Position numbers and translations under genes: made by a program
Source of the DNA: Bacillus paramycoides
GTDB taxonomy: Bacteria > Bacillota > Bacilli > Bacillales > Bacillaceae_G
Direction: 5' to 3'
Length of the DNA: 64,000 nt
NCBI RefSeq assembly: GCF_001884235.1
Contig: NZ_MAOI01000031.1
Span: forward strand, 1 to 64,000
Part shown: one piece after another, positions 16,113 through 26,004 of the stretch
Layout of the letters: every line of letters begins with the position of its first letter
Position numbering within the stretch: position 1 is the first letter of the stretch
Notes under the pieces: generated by a model
Databases searched by the model: none
Told to the model about the DNA's origin: nothing
The model's input: the letters and a program-made list of their open reading frames with translations, nothing else

Positions 16113-16988
16113 ATGAAAAAATTAATTGGTATAGCAACAGCAGCAGTTTTTGGTCTTGGGATTTTCACATCATCTGCTAGCGCAGAAACTGTTGTTACAA
16201 CAGACGTACTAAACGTACGAGAAAACCCTACTACTGAATCAAAAGTTGTCGATAAATTACTAAATGGTCATAAATTAGATGTTCTAAATACAGAAAACGG
16301 ATGGTCACAAATCAAATTAGATGGTAAAGACGCATTCGTAAGTACAGAGTTTACAAAAAGCTCTTACTACGTAACAGCTAACGTATTAAACGTACGTGCT
16401 GAAGCGAACACAAACTCAGAAATTATTGGGACGCTTAAGAAAGACGATATGATCGAAACAACGAACCAAGTACAAAATGAGTGGTTACAATTTGAATATA
16501 ACGGGAAAACGGCTTATGTTCATGTTCCTTTCTTAACAGGTACAGCACCTGTTATCGAGAAACAAGAAACGCCTGCTCCTGCTAAAGCTGAAGCACCCGC
16601 TAAGGCTCAAGCGCCTGCACCAGTAAAAACAGCTGCTAAGCCTGCCGTGAAAGCTGCTGAAACTAACGAACCTTCTGATGGTCGTGAGTTAACAGTTGTG
16701 GCTACAGCATATACAGCTCATCCGAGCGAAAACGGTGGCACATACGGTGGCCGTGTATTAACTGCAATGGGTCATGACCTAACAGCGAACCCAAACATGA
16801 AAATGATCGCTGTTGACCCGAAAGTAATCCCATTAGGATCTAAAGTATGGGTAGAAGGATATGGAGAAGCTATCGCTGGTGATACTGGCGGTGCAATTAA
16901 AGGTAACCGTATCGACGTTTTAGTTGGCTCTGATGCAGCTGCTAACAAATGGGGACGTAAATCTATTAAAGTGAAAATTTTAAAATAA
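16113..16988 (+). CDS. Secreted SH3b-SH3b-3D cell-wall protein (EntA/YocH-like)
   Basis: A 291-residue exported protein. Signal peptide 1-24 (cleavage after ASA), two SH3b domains at about 25-82 and 85-143, an Ala/Pro/Lys-rich linker (about 148-185), then a C-terminal 3D domain with its three aspartates in AVDPKVIPLGS, AGDTGGAI and NRIDV. The 3D fold resembles lytic transglycosylases of the MltA/Rpf/YocH type, so a role in peptidoglycan turnover is likely. B. cereus relatives are annotated as enterotoxin A-C, a label that is not evidence of toxicity. ATG 16113 is chosen for its GGAGG site. Confidence 0.88.
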   Translation: MKKLIGIATAAVFGLGIFTSSASAETVVTTDVLNVRENPTTESKVVDKLLNGHKLDVLNTENGWSQIKLDGKDAFVSTEFTKSSYYVTANVLNVRAEANTNSEIIGTLKKDDMIETTNQVQNEWLQFEYNGKTAYVHVPFLTGTAPVIEKQETPAPAKAEAPAKAQAPAPVKTAAKPAVKAAETNEPSDGRELTVVATAYTAHPSENGGTYGGRVLTAMGHDLTANPNMKMIAVDPKVIPLGSKVWVEGYGEAIAGDTGGAIKGNRIDVLVGSDAAANKWGRKSIKVKILK

Positions 16989-17008
16989 CCAATGACTGCT
17001 AAATGGCA

Positions 17009-17047
17009 AGCCAGTTCTCTTTGTTGAGAGCTGGCTTTTATTTTTTT
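17009..17047 (+). terminator. Terminator of the 3D-domain protein gene
   Basis: AGCCAG and CTCT pair with GAGAG and CTGGCT around a small loop; a long T run follows. Confidence 0.85.
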
Positions 17048-17073
17048 ATAATAGCTATAAGGAGGCTAGGCCG

Positions 17074-17376
17074 ATGAATTCACAAGCAAAAGTAGACTGG
17101 GTCGGTACACCAAAACCGTACATATATAAAGATGATGTAACATATAACGCCATCGCAATTGACTTCTCACTCACAAACGATGACAATCGTTATAAGTTAA
17201 TTGTGCTAGGCCATGAAGCAAATACACATTACAAAATCGTACAATATGGAATAAAACCTGGCTCTCAAAAACCATTCCCTATCGATATTCCATTCGATCA
17301 AGAAATGCTACCGCTAGTTGAACAAATATTAAATGATCCATACGTACAAGCGATATTAAAGCAAACACGCTCCTAA
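17074..17376 (+). CDS. Conserved hypothetical protein, 100 residues
   Basis: A soluble, mixed alpha/beta protein without signal peptide or membrane segment. The start has an AAGGAGG site and the frame ends just before a strong terminator, so it is a well-formed gene. I do not recognise a domain. The order of secondary structure suggests an N-terminal beta sheet (VTYNAIAIDFSLT... YKLIVLGHEA) and a C-terminal helix (LPLVEQILNDPYVQAILKQT). It sits alone, convergent with the zinc-ribbon operon. Confidence 0.8.
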   Translation: MNSQAKVDWVGTPKPYIYKDDVTYNAIAIDFSLTNDDNRYKLIVLGHEANTHYKIVQYGIKPGSQKPFPIDIPFDQEMLPLVEQILNDPYVQAILKQTRS

Positions 17377-17383
17377 TTGCAAA

Positions 17384-17415
17384 AAAGACTATCTCAATTA
17401 AAAGAGATAGTCTTT
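17384..17415. terminator. Bidirectional terminator
   Basis: AAAGACTATCTC (17384-17395) pairs with GAGATAGTCTTT (17404-17415), with A and T tracts for both converging genes. Confidence 0.9.
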
Positions 17416-17421
17416 CTTACA

Positions 17422-18801
17422 TTAACGAGTCGGACCAGATACTTCCTCTGATTTCAACGTATTATTTGCACCAAGGGAATGATACAGCATCTTTCCATTT
17501 CCATTCACGGTTACAATATGTTCGTTATTAAAACTTTTGAACTTCACAGATCCATCACCGTATCGAATATGGTACTCTTCATATGTTGTTACTTTATATT
17601 TCGTTTCACTTTGACGCTCTACATTACGAATATCCATTGTTAATAAATCTTCTGTAATTCCTTTTTTGTTTAGATATTGTAAGTAATCACGATCTTCCTT
17701 ATACGATTTCCCACTCTTATCATAATTATTTTCAATTAAGCTAAAATCATTTAACGAAATCGCGCGCACATTATCATAAATATGTTTTCGCACGAATTCA
17801 CCAACTGCAGAGCTTGACGTTTCTTTCGGGAACTTTAAATAATATGTGCTTTGTTCTCCAACTTTGATGCTTTCGGATTTAATGACACCAAAATCAGTGT
17901 TTTTCTCTAAATGTACTTCAACCGTTTCATCTGTCGGTACAGGACCAAGTTTATAACTTCCATAACTTAATTTCCCTCGTTTTTTACCGTTCACAAAAAC
18001 TGTTGCGTCGCTTTCATCAGAAGAAATGGTTACATAATTTCCTTCAAGTGATAAATTCACTTCTACTTTTCCATTCTTTTCATCTGCTAAATCTACTTCT
18101 TTTTCCGTCTCTAATTCAGCAAGTTCTGTCTTCGCCTTTGCCTTTACAACATAAGCACCAGGGAAGTATGGACCCATTTCTTTCGAAGTTTTATCACTAG
18201 AAAGCTCTGTTTCTTTTTTATCATTCACATATATTTCAGCATTCTTTGCAGTTGTGCTAACACTCATATAATAAGATTTCAAGCTGAACTTATACTTTGG
18301 ATATAAGAACCACTCTTTCCCGTCTTCTATAATTTGCCCGTCTTTAAAGGATGCTTTATCCTTTGCTAACTTTTGATCTACTGTCTCTCGTTGTAAATAA
18401 GACAATAACTCTTTATTGTACGAAGGATTATCCTTTAAATAACGTAAGTACGCTTTAATATCTTCTGTCTTCACCTTTAAGCTTGGATCATCTACTTTCA
18501 CAAACTCGTCGATTGCATTGACATCTTTCTTTTGGAATGCTTCAATCATTACATTCACTTGCTTTTCTTTTGAAAACTTATGTGCCCCAAATTTATATGC
18601 CCCAAATAATAAAGCAGCAATTATGACGAAACCGATGATTAAAAATAAATTTTTCTTACTTTTCACTGGTTTTGTCTCAGTTTGTACTTCCATGTGCGAA
18701 GCAGCAGTGTTATCGACGATTACTTCTACTTTACTTCCACACTCAGGACAAAAGTTCAAATGGTCTGCAACCTGCTTATTACATGTTCCACAAAACTTCA
18801 A
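17422..18801 (-). CDS. Zinc-ribbon membrane protein, TcaA/YvbJ-like
   Basis: A 459-residue protein with an N-terminal zinc ribbon (C4-x2-C7 and C18-x2-C21), a cytoplasmic Lys-rich segment, one membrane helix (about 50-70) and a large extracellular part. This is the design of TcaA of Staphylococcus aureus and YvbJ of B. subtilis, membrane proteins linked to glycopeptide response and wall stress. The extracellular part shows repeated small beta domains with VFVNGKKRG-like loops that resemble PEGA-type folds. The start is TTG 18801 with GGGGGAG before it. It is the last gene of a three-gene operon of zinc-ribbon proteins, twelve bases after the preceding stop. Confidence 0.8.
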   Translation of the reverse strand: MKFCGTCNKQVADHLNFCPECGSKVEVIVDNTAASHMEVQTETKPVKSKKNLFLIIGFVIIAALLFGAYKFGAHKFSKEKQVNVMIEAFQKKDVNAIDEFVKVDDPSLKVKTEDIKAYLRYLKDNPSYNKELLSYLQRETVDQKLAKDKASFKDGQIIEDGKEWFLYPKYKFSLKSYYMSVSTTAKNAEIYVNDKKETELSSDKTSKEMGPYFPGAYVVKAKAKTELAELETEKEVDLADEKNGKVEVNLSLEGNYVTISSDESDATVFVNGKKRGKLSYGSYKLGPVPTDETVEVHLEKNTDFGVIKSESIKVGEQSTYYLKFPKETSSSAVGEFVRKHIYDNVRAISLNDFSLIENNYDKSGKSYKEDRDYLQYLNKKGITEDLLTMDIRNVERQSETKYKVTTYEEYHIRYGDGSVKFKSFNNEHIVTVNGNGKMLYHSLGANNTLKSEEVSGPTR

Positions 18802-18813
18802 TATGCTCTCCCC

Positions 18814-20364
18814 CTATTTTTTTGCTAATTTCATTCCGGCAAATGCCGCTACATATGTCACAATAAAACTACATAATGTTAAGTATACAAATGAATTTTG
18901 CATAGATAATACTGTTCCACTTGCTCCAAATAAACTCGTTACAGTTCCTGAAACATCAATTTGGAACTTAGAAAGCATATTCATTATAATCATCATAATT
19001 GTATAAGAACCACTGCATACCGCTAATGTAATATACATATTGGCAGTCGGTAATTCTGCTAACTTTCTTCCCGCTCTAAACATAAGGAACAATGGAATAA
19101 TAAGCAGTAATAAACCATAATGGAATACGCTATTCACTTCATCAAATTCAGCAATATCTTCCTGATTCGCTCCTTGCGAAACCATTATATCTTTAACCCC
19201 TACGCCATTTACAGAGATGCCTGATACAAATGAAAATGCTAATTTGTTCTCAGATGATTTCGATTTCTTGCTTATTCCAGTAAATTCCCGACTGAATGCT
19301 GGACTTGATACTTCTAACGGAGCAAAATGAGCCATACTCCATAATTGAGGTGTTAGTTCTAGCGCTAATAATGTGCTTTGAGTTTTTGAAGAAGTCATTT
19401 CTTTTAATGGTTCAATACTGTCTTCCTTACTTACTAATGCCATAATACATACAACTACCGCTGTTACTAAAAGACCTTTTATCATAGCTGACATCCCATA
19501 ATAAATAGATGCTCCATATGGCATTAACTCTTGAAATGCTGCTGCCATATTGTTTTTGCTTGTATGAACAATAAATCCTACTAAAGTAAATAATGTTCCA
19601 CATACAAAACCGCTCAGTAAACTCTTTACAGCTGAATAACCAACTGTTATCTTACCTGCATCTGAGAACGGAATTGCAAAAGATTGTGATGCTATAAAAC
19701 TTACGATAAATAAGAAGACTCCATATATAATACCGACTGTTGCCGCTATAAACATTTGGTCCTTAATCGTTTTTGCAACGCGCTGTTTCCCTAACCATAT
19801 TCCTGTTCCAGCCAAGACAATGAATGGAATAATTAATAATAAAAAGAATGGAGTATGCCAAGATAAGGATAAAATCAATCCACTATCATCACCAGCTGAA
19901 AAACCAAGTAAATGGTAATTTAATAACGTTGAAGTTGCGCTTGTATAAAAATTCGGTAGCATTTCTAATTCTTTTGCAAATTTGCTAAACATCTCACTTA
20001 ATATAGAAGCAAATAATAAACTTCCAATCCAACCAGCAACTAACATGAGAATACTTGCAACAGCTCCACCAATCAATCCTGTTTTTAAAACTGCTTTATC
20101 TGCTGTGAATTCAACTTTAGGAGCGCTGTCCATCGTAGGTAATTTTACAGTTTGTTCTTTTTTCTTCACAATAAATAAAGAATGTCCACACTTTTGGCAA
20201 TATAAATTTTGCTGAGCATTTTCATTACCGCAACCTTTGCAATACTTAGCAGCATCTTGTTCTAGAGTCACTGCATCTAAAGCTCCTGCGATTTCCATAC
20301 TTCCTTCATTTGGACAATAGTTTACTTCTTCACCATGTTGTTTTCCGCACGTGCGACAATACAT
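18814..20364 (-). CDS. Polytopic membrane protein with two N-terminal zinc ribbons
   Basis: A 516-residue protein. Two cysteine ribbons lie at the N-terminus (YCRTCGKQ...YCPNEG, in which the second knuckle has lost a Cys, and YCKGCGNENAQQNLYCQKCG), followed by eight to ten hydrophobic segments. I do not know a function. ATG 20364 is chosen because GGGGAG lies eight bases before it; an in-frame GTG at 20373 overlaps the previous stop. It is the middle gene of the zinc-ribbon operon. The partly broken first ribbon suggests that metal binding depends on the second. Confidence 0.75.
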   Translation of the reverse strand: MYCRTCGKQHGEEVNYCPNEGSMEIAGALDAVTLEQDAAKYCKGCGNENAQQNLYCQKCGHSLFIVKKKEQTVKLPTMDSAPKVEFTADKAVLKTGLIGGAVASILMLVAGWIGSLLFASILSEMFSKFAKELEMLPNFYTSATSTLLNYHLLGFSAGDDSGLILSLSWHTPFFLLLIIPFIVLAGTGIWLGKQRVAKTIKDQMFIAATVGIIYGVFLFIVSFIASQSFAIPFSDAGKITVGYSAVKSLLSGFVCGTLFTLVGFIVHTSKNNMAAAFQELMPYGASIYYGMSAMIKGLLVTAVVVCIMALVSKEDSIEPLKEMTSSKTQSTLLALELTPQLWSMAHFAPLEVSSPAFSREFTGISKKSKSSENKLAFSFVSGISVNGVGVKDIMVSQGANQEDIAEFDEVNSVFHYGLLLLIIPLFLMFRAGRKLAELPTANMYITLAVCSGSYTIMMIIMNMLSKFQIDVSGTVTSLFGASGTVLSMQNSFVYLTLCSFIVTYVAAFAGMKLAKK

Positions 20365-20369
20365 CTTAT

Positions 20370-20861
20370 TCACTCCCCACTTTGCTTAATTCCACAAACC
20401 GGGCAGTAAGTAGAGTCTTTATCAATATGCTCATTACATGTAATACAATTTGCCTTTTCGCTGTTATTTTCTACTGCTAACATCGGATTAGGCTTTCCAC
20501 ATGAACCACAAAACTTATCATTCATTGATAAAGATCCACCACATTCACATGTTGCTTTCTCACCTTGTTGCTTTTGCAGTTCAACTATTCGTTTTCTCGC
20601 TTGATAAATAGCAACATCAAACTCTTGAATTGGAGCAATCATTTCTTTTAAACTCGCTTCATTTACTCCATTTCCTCTTAATTGAACATATACTTGCTGT
20701 CCAAGCTCTAATAGAACCTCTGCTTTTTTCTGCATTTGCACTTGCATTCCTTTTTTCAACTGAGCAATTTCTTGTGCAACCTGTAGCTTCATCTTTCCTT
20801 GTTCTATTCCCTCTTGTAGCTTATTCATCCCACTACCTAATTTAGTCTGCAAATCTGACAA
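20370..20861 (-). CDS. Coiled-coil protein with two C-terminal zinc ribbons
   Basis: A 163-residue soluble protein: helical, coiled-coil-like residues 1-100 rich in Lys, Gln and Glu (KMKLQVAQEIAQLKKGMQVQ), then two zinc ribbons (CECGG...FCGSCG and CITCNE...YCPVCG). It has no membrane segment. TTG 20861 is the start, with AGGAGGAG upstream. As first gene of the operon it probably acts with the two membrane zinc-ribbon proteins; its Cys knuckles may mediate contact or redox/metal sensing. No function is known to me. Confidence 0.75.
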   Translation of the reverse strand: MSDLQTKLGSGMNKLQEGIEQGKMKLQVAQEIAQLKKGMQVQMQKKAEVLLELGQQVYVQLRGNGVNEASLKEMIAPIQEFDVAIYQARKRIVELQKQQGEKATCECGGSLSMNDKFCGSCGKPNPMLAVENNSEKANCITCNEHIDKDSTYCPVCGIKQSGE

Positions 20862-21018
20862 ACGACTTCTCCTCCTATAAATATATAGTAATATTCAAAT
20901 TAACATTATATATATTACCATGATTTTCTAAATGTGTAATTAGAATTTCATTTTTTCTGTTTTGAGCATTTTTTGTTTATAATGGTAAAGGAAAGAAATC
21001 TGTGTACGGAGGAAAATT

Positions 21019-22638
21019 ATGCTGCAACACTCAATTACGAAAGATGAAATTATGATGATTGCGAACGAGTTCGTTCAAGGGCTTGACCCGCAGCAAGTAG
21101 CTGATCAAGAACATGTCGCTACAGCTCGGCACCTGTATCGTAGTGGTGTTGTCTATAACGTTGACTTTGATGGCTATACGCTATCAGGAACTGTAGATGC
21201 TGAAGGCAGTGTATATAGCGTTCACATCCCGATTCGTAATGTTGCCGAAAGCTATTGCGATTGCTTCGCACCAACGCAATGTGAGCATATGCTCGCTGTA
21301 TTGCTATCTGCGGCTTCAAGTTTCGGGCAGGTAGGAGATGTATTAACTTTATTCAAAAATAATACGAAACCTTCCCTTCCTCCTATTCGAACTGCAAGGC
21401 AAGTATTGCAATCATCTGCTTTTGAAGAAACGGATTATAAAAGTTGGCAATCGTACTTTGAAAATGAATATGAATCATTTAAAAAAGAACAGAAGCGGCT
21501 CACTTATAAACAAATGTATTTTCTTATGAGTCTTTTTACAGACTTCTATACAAAATTAGAACGGAAAGCCCCGCGCATCATTGCTATACATGAATTATTT
21601 AAGTTGCATGCGGCACTTTATTGCTTTCAAAAATTATTAGAAGAAATTCAAGAATTTGAAGTAAACAAACTGTATTCTTATCACCAACCAGTTAACGTCG
21701 TTCGTCTATTCGTCGATAAAGTTGAATCCATCGTTCGGGACTTAAAAACAGAAGCGATTCCGGCAGAATCTGAACTGATTTTACAAGAAACAGCTCGTCT
21801 CGTACATGAAGTATTCTTCTCTACCGATTCCTATACACAAGAACGATTCTTCATTTATCGTCACATATGGGGTGAACTGTTAAGAACAGAAGAACAGCTA
21901 CTAGAAGAAAAAAAACGAATCGATGCAAAAATCAATCCACTTTCCAAAACATTGGCATCTTCTCATCTGCTCTTTTTAAATAACGAAGATCTATTGGCAA
22001 TGGAATTACTTGAGAAACAGCCTGCTTCTGTTGTGAGCCTTTACTTTTATTGGTTAGAAGAGTTATTAAGTGCGATGCAGTGGGATCGTGCTAAAAACTG
22101 GCTTTCCTTTACGTATAAACAAGTAAAGCAAACAATACTTGAACAAGAAAATACTGTCTTCATACAAGATATCGTTCGTTTATTTGTAATGATGTATGAA
22201 ACATATGCAACGCATACGAATGAACAAGCGGGATTAGAAATGATTTTACAAGAACTATTACCGTATAGTTTCGCGAACTATGAACAATACGTACTAGCGA
22301 AGAAACAATACCGTACATGGGCGGAGCTTCATTTATTATATGGATTTGAGGCAATCGAGCTTTTGAAAGAACCATTGAAAGATATTGAAAAAGAAGCGCC
22401 TGAAGCAGCACTTCCTCTTTATCACCTTGCCGCAACGGAAGCAATTGAAGAGCGCAATCGCAAATCATATAGACGTGCCGTTCGTTACTTAAAGAAATTA
22501 CGTATGCTTTATAAACGACTGAAGCGAACTGATGAATGGGATGCTTTCATTATTCATATTGCTAACTTACATTCACGTCTGCGCGCACTACAAGAGGAAT
22601 TACGGAGAGGAAAATTAATCGATGATCATACAAACTGA
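21019..22638 (+). CDS. ywqB: SWIM zinc-finger protein, YwqB-like
   Basis: A 539-residue protein with a SWIM zinc finger near the N-terminus: C80-x-C82-x5-C88-x-H90 in SYCDCFAPTQCEHM. The rest is helical. SWIM domains bind DNA or proteins and often accompany SNF2 ATPases; here the stop overlaps the start of the SNF2 gene by 17 bases, the same ywqB-ywqA pairing as in B. subtilis. The pair is expected to act together on DNA, perhaps on RNA polymerase or recombination intermediates. GGAGG lies before ATG 21019. Confidence 0.88.
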   Translation: MLQHSITKDEIMMIANEFVQGLDPQQVADQEHVATARHLYRSGVVYNVDFDGYTLSGTVDAEGSVYSVHIPIRNVAESYCDCFAPTQCEHMLAVLLSAASSFGQVGDVLTLFKNNTKPSLPPIRTARQVLQSSAFEETDYKSWQSYFENEYESFKKEQKRLTYKQMYFLMSLFTDFYTKLERKAPRIIAIHELFKLHAALYCFQKLLEEIQEFEVNKLYSYHQPVNVVRLFVDKVESIVRDLKTEAIPAESELILQETARLVHEVFFSTDSYTQERFFIYRHIWGELLRTEEQLLEEKKRIDAKINPLSKTLASSHLLFLNNEDLLAMELLEKQPASVVSLYFYWLEELLSAMQWDRAKNWLSFTYKQVKQTILEQENTVFIQDIVRLFVMMYETYATHTNEQAGLEMILQELLPYSFANYEQYVLAKKQYRTWAELHLLYGFEAIELLKEPLKDIEKEAPEAALPLYHLAATEAIEERNRKSYRRAVRYLKKLRMLYKRLKRTDEWDAFIIHIANLHSRLRALQEELRRGKLIDDHTN

Positions 22639-25378
22639 AGTAACAATTAGGCTCCAGCACGTTAGTCAAGGTTGGTTCCTTTGGGGAGAAGATGATAGCG
22701 GCACTCCCTTATCCGTAGCAACTTGGAAACAAAATGCATTCACATGGCACTCTACCTCCTTCTACGGTACGTTTTTAAAAGAGGCAACATATGAAGGAAA
22801 ACAAGGCGTTATGCTAACGAATGTCCAAGCATTTGAATACATCGCAAATAAACCGATGAACTCTTTTGCAAATATTCAAATGAACGGCCCTATTACAGCC
22901 CTTACAAAGGACGCAAATGAATTATGGGACGCTTTCGTAAGTGGAAGCTTCGTGCCCGATATGAAGCGTTGGTCTCATCAGCCATCTTGGATTGTTCAAA
23001 ATACCCCAATCGAAGATGACACATTAGCATCTCTTTTCACTTCAGCGGTGAACGAGAGTATCTTGCAAGACACTCGCTCAAATGACGGCTGGGAAGATGC
23101 AAAGAGACTATACGAACATTACGACTTTACGAAAAGGCAATTGGAAACAGCGCTACATGAAGAAGATTGGCTTCGAAAAATTGGTTATATTGAAGATGAC
23201 CTGCCATTTACAGTTGGTTTAAGATTGCAAGAACCACAAGAAGAATTTGAAATGTGGAAGCTCGAAACAGTCGTTACGCCAAAACGTGGTGCGCATCGCA
23301 TATATGTATATGAGAGTATCGATTCCTTGCCAAAAAGATGGCACGATTACGAAGAGCGGATTATTGAAACGCAAGAAGGATTCAGTAAGCTCGTACCGTG
23401 GTTAAAAGAGGACGACAAGTTCCGAGAAGAACTCTTTGAAACTGAAGCTTGGAATTTCTTAACAGAGGCAAGTAATGAATTACTTGCAGCAGGCATTACA
23501 ATTTTACTACCATCATGGTGGCAAAATTTAAAAGCAACCAAACCGAAATTACGCGTACAACTGAAGCAAAGTACAGCACAAACACAATCTTTCTTCGGCA
23601 TGAATACGCTCGTTAATTTCGATTGGCGCATTTCAACAGACGGAATTGATTTATCAGAAAGCGAATTTTTCGAACTCGTTGAACAGAACAAGCGTCTTTT
23701 CAATTTAAATGGTCAATGGATGAGACTTGATCCTGCCTTTATTGAAGAAGTAAAAAAACTAATGAACCGTGCCGATAAATATGGACTAGAAATGAAAGAC
23801 GTTCTCCAGCAACATTTATCTAATGCGGCGGAAACAGAAATCGTAGAAGACGATAGCCCATTTACCGACATTGAAATCGAGCTAGATGGATATTACGAAG
23901 AGCTTTTCCAAAAACTTCTGCACATTGGAGATATTCCAAAAGTAGATGTACCATCTTCACTACAGGCAACACTCCGTCCGTATCAACAACACGGGATTGA
24001 ATGGTTACTATATTTACGAGAGCTTGGATTTGGAGCATTATTGGCCGATGATATGGGGCTTGGAAAAAGTATTCAAACGATAGCTTACTTACTATATGCT
24101 AAAGAAAACAATCTCCAAACAGGCCCTACATTAATTGTGGCGCCAACATCAGTTCTTGGAAATTGGCAAAAAGAATTTGAGCGTTTCGCACCAAATTTAC
24201 GTGTTCAGTTACATTATGGAAGTAACCGAGCTAAAGAAGGGTCATTTAAAGACTTTCTTCAATCGGCAGATGTCGTGTTAACTTCTTATGCATTAGCTCA
24301 GCTTGATGAAGAAGAACTTAGTACGCTATGCTGGGACGCTGTTATTTTAGACGAAGCACAAAATATAAAAAACCCACATACGAAACAGTCGAAAGCAGTA
24401 AGAAACCTACAAGCAAATCACAAAATTGCTTTAACCGGTACACCGATGGAAAACCGACTTGCTGAGCTTTGGTCTATTTTCGACTTTATCAACCATGGGT
24501 ATCTCGGAAGCTTAGGACAATTCCAGCGCCGCTTCGTCACACCTATCGAAAAGGACCGTGATGAAGGAAAAATCCAACAAGTACAACGATTTATCTCGCC
24601 ATTTTTATTGCGTCGTACGAAAAAAGATCAAACAGTCGCATTAAACTTACCAGATAAACAAGAACAGAAAGCTTACTGTCCACTAACTGGTGAACAGGCT
24701 TCCTTATACGAACAACTTGTTCAAGATACATTGCAAAATGTAGAAGGATTAAGCGGGATTGAAAGACGCGGATTTATATTACTTATGCTGAACAAACTAA
24801 AACAAATTTGTAATCATCCAGCTCTTTATTTGAAAGAAACAGAACCACAAAACATCGTCGAACGTTCTATGAAAACAAAAACGTTAATGGAACTCATCGA
24901 AAATATAAAAGACCAAAACGAAAGCTGTTTAATCTTTACTCAATATATTGGTATGGGAAATATGCTAAAGAGTGTATTAGAGGAAACATTCGGTCAGCGC
25001 GTCCTCTTCCTAAACGGTAGCGTACCGAAGAAGGAACGTGACAAGATGATTGAACAATTCCAAAATGGAACGTATGATATTTTCATCTTATCGTTAAAAG
25101 CTGGTGGAACAGGATTGAACTTAACTGCTGCCAACCATGTCATTCACTATGACCGTTGGTGGAATCCAGCTGTAGAAAACCAAGCAACAGACCGTGCATA
25201 TCGTATTGGTCAAAAACGCTTCGTTCACGTTCATAAACTTATCACAACAGGAACACTTGAAGAGAAAATCGATGAAATGCTAGAACGAAAACAATCACTA
25301 AATAACGCCGTCATTACAAGCGATAGTTGGATGACTGAACTATCAACAGACGAACTAAAAGAATTACTTGGTGTATAA
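22622..25378 (+). CDS. ywqA: SNF2 family DNA helicase/translocase, YwqA-like
   Basis: A 918-residue ATPase. The N-terminal half holds the SNF2-associated domain found in bacterial members; the motor starts near residue 445. Walker A is DDMGLGKSIQT (about 476-486), motif II is LDEAQN (about 575), motif III ALTGTPMENR, and the C-terminal lobe ends with ATDRAYRIGQ (motif VI, about 855). Such proteins move along double-stranded DNA and remodel bound proteins. It is translated from ATG 22622 with GGAGAGGA upstream, overlapping the SWIM gene, so the two products probably form a complex in fixed ratio. A terminator follows. Confidence 0.93.
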   Translation: MIIQTEVTIRLQHVSQGWFLWGEDDSGTPLSVATWKQNAFTWHSTSFYGTFLKEATYEGKQGVMLTNVQAFEYIANKPMNSFANIQMNGPITALTKDANELWDAFVSGSFVPDMKRWSHQPSWIVQNTPIEDDTLASLFTSAVNESILQDTRSNDGWEDAKRLYEHYDFTKRQLETALHEEDWLRKIGYIEDDLPFTVGLRLQEPQEEFEMWKLETVVTPKRGAHRIYVYESIDSLPKRWHDYEERIIETQEGFSKLVPWLKEDDKFREELFETEAWNFLTEASNELLAAGITILLPSWWQNLKATKPKLRVQLKQSTAQTQSFFGMNTLVNFDWRISTDGIDLSESEFFELVEQNKRLFNLNGQWMRLDPAFIEEVKKLMNRADKYGLEMKDVLQQHLSNAAETEIVEDDSPFTDIEIELDGYYEELFQKLLHIGDIPKVDVPSSLQATLRPYQQHGIEWLLYLRELGFGALLADDMGLGKSIQTIAYLLYAKENNLQTGPTLIVAPTSVLGNWQKEFERFAPNLRVQLHYGSNRAKEGSFKDFLQSADVVLTSYALAQLDEEELSTLCWDAVILDEAQNIKNPHTKQSKAVRNLQANHKIALTGTPMENRLAELWSIFDFINHGYLGSLGQFQRRFVTPIEKDRDEGKIQQVQRFISPFLLRRTKKDQTVALNLPDKQEQKAYCPLTGEQASLYEQLVQDTLQNVEGLSGIERRGFILLMLNKLKQICNHPALYLKETEPQNIVERSMKTKTLMELIENIKDQNESCLIFTQYIGMGNMLKSVLEETFGQRVLFLNGSVPKKERDKMIEQFQNGTYDIFILSLKAGGTGLNLTAANHVIHYDRWWNPAVENQATDRAYRIGQKRFVHVHKLITTGTLEEKIDEMLERKQSLNNAVITSDSWMTELSTDELKELLGV

Positions 25379-25381
25379 ATC

Positions 25382-25420
25382 AAAAAGGAGCAAATCTCTA
25401 ACTGAGATTAGCTCCTTTTT
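25382..25420. terminator. Bidirectional terminator between ywqA and the VanZ-like gene
   Basis: AAAAAGGAGC and AATCTC pair with GAGATT and GCTCCTTTTT. The hairpin includes the last codons of the VanZ-like gene. Confidence 0.88.
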
Positions 25421-25893
25421 CTATGCCAAAACCAATTGCTTATTATAATTCCTGTTAATCCGCCGCACGTATCAAGCAATGAATCTTGCCACATCGGTGT
25501 ACGATCCCCTGTAAACCATTGATGAATTTCATCAAATGTTGCATATCCTGCAACGAAAAGGAGGGCGTACACAAAGCACCGTTTTCTCGAACAACCCGAT
25601 CGATGAAAAGCATAATACGTCAATGAACCAAGCATAAAGAACACCATAAAATGAGCACCTTTACGAAGGAAAAACTCAATAAAGCCACCTACACCTTTAT
25701 TTGCGATACTAACAGGTGTACCTCCACCATAATCGATAGATACCCATGAAAAATGTTCTTTCACAAACTCAACATTCACATATTGCTCAATATCCGAGCG
25801 CATATCCTGTTTTTTATATGGCTGTGCTGAAGAATAGAAAATAAGCCCCATCCATAATAATACAGGAATCCAAAATAACCATTTACGATTCAT
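25408..25893 (-). CDS. VanZ family membrane protein
   Basis: A 161-residue protein with four membrane segments and the VanZ pattern: an N-terminal helix with SSAQPY, RKGAHFMVFFMLG in the middle and FDEIHQWFTGDRTPMWQDSLLDTCGG near the end. VanZ-like proteins are linked to teicoplanin tolerance in enterococci, but most homologues have no known role. I chose ATG 25893; an alternative ATG 25962 with a better spaced GGGAG would add 23 residues (start MFWREIF). Confidence 0.85.
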   Translation of the reverse strand: MNRKWLFWIPVLLWMGLIFYSSAQPYKKQDMRSDIEQYVNVEFVKEHFSWVSIDYGGGTPVSIANKGVGGFIEFFLRKGAHFMVFFMLGSLTYYAFHRSGCSRKRCFVYALLFVAGYATFDEIHQWFTGDRTPMWQDSLLDTCGGLTGIIISNWFWHRKRS

Positions 25894-26004
25894 TCTCCCG
25901 AAAGCTCCTCTCTTGTTCTTATAAGAGTACCAAAAAAAAGAAAAAATTTCACGCCAAAACATGACATTCACTCCCTATTTATAAAGTGAAAGGGGGTGAT
26001 AAAC

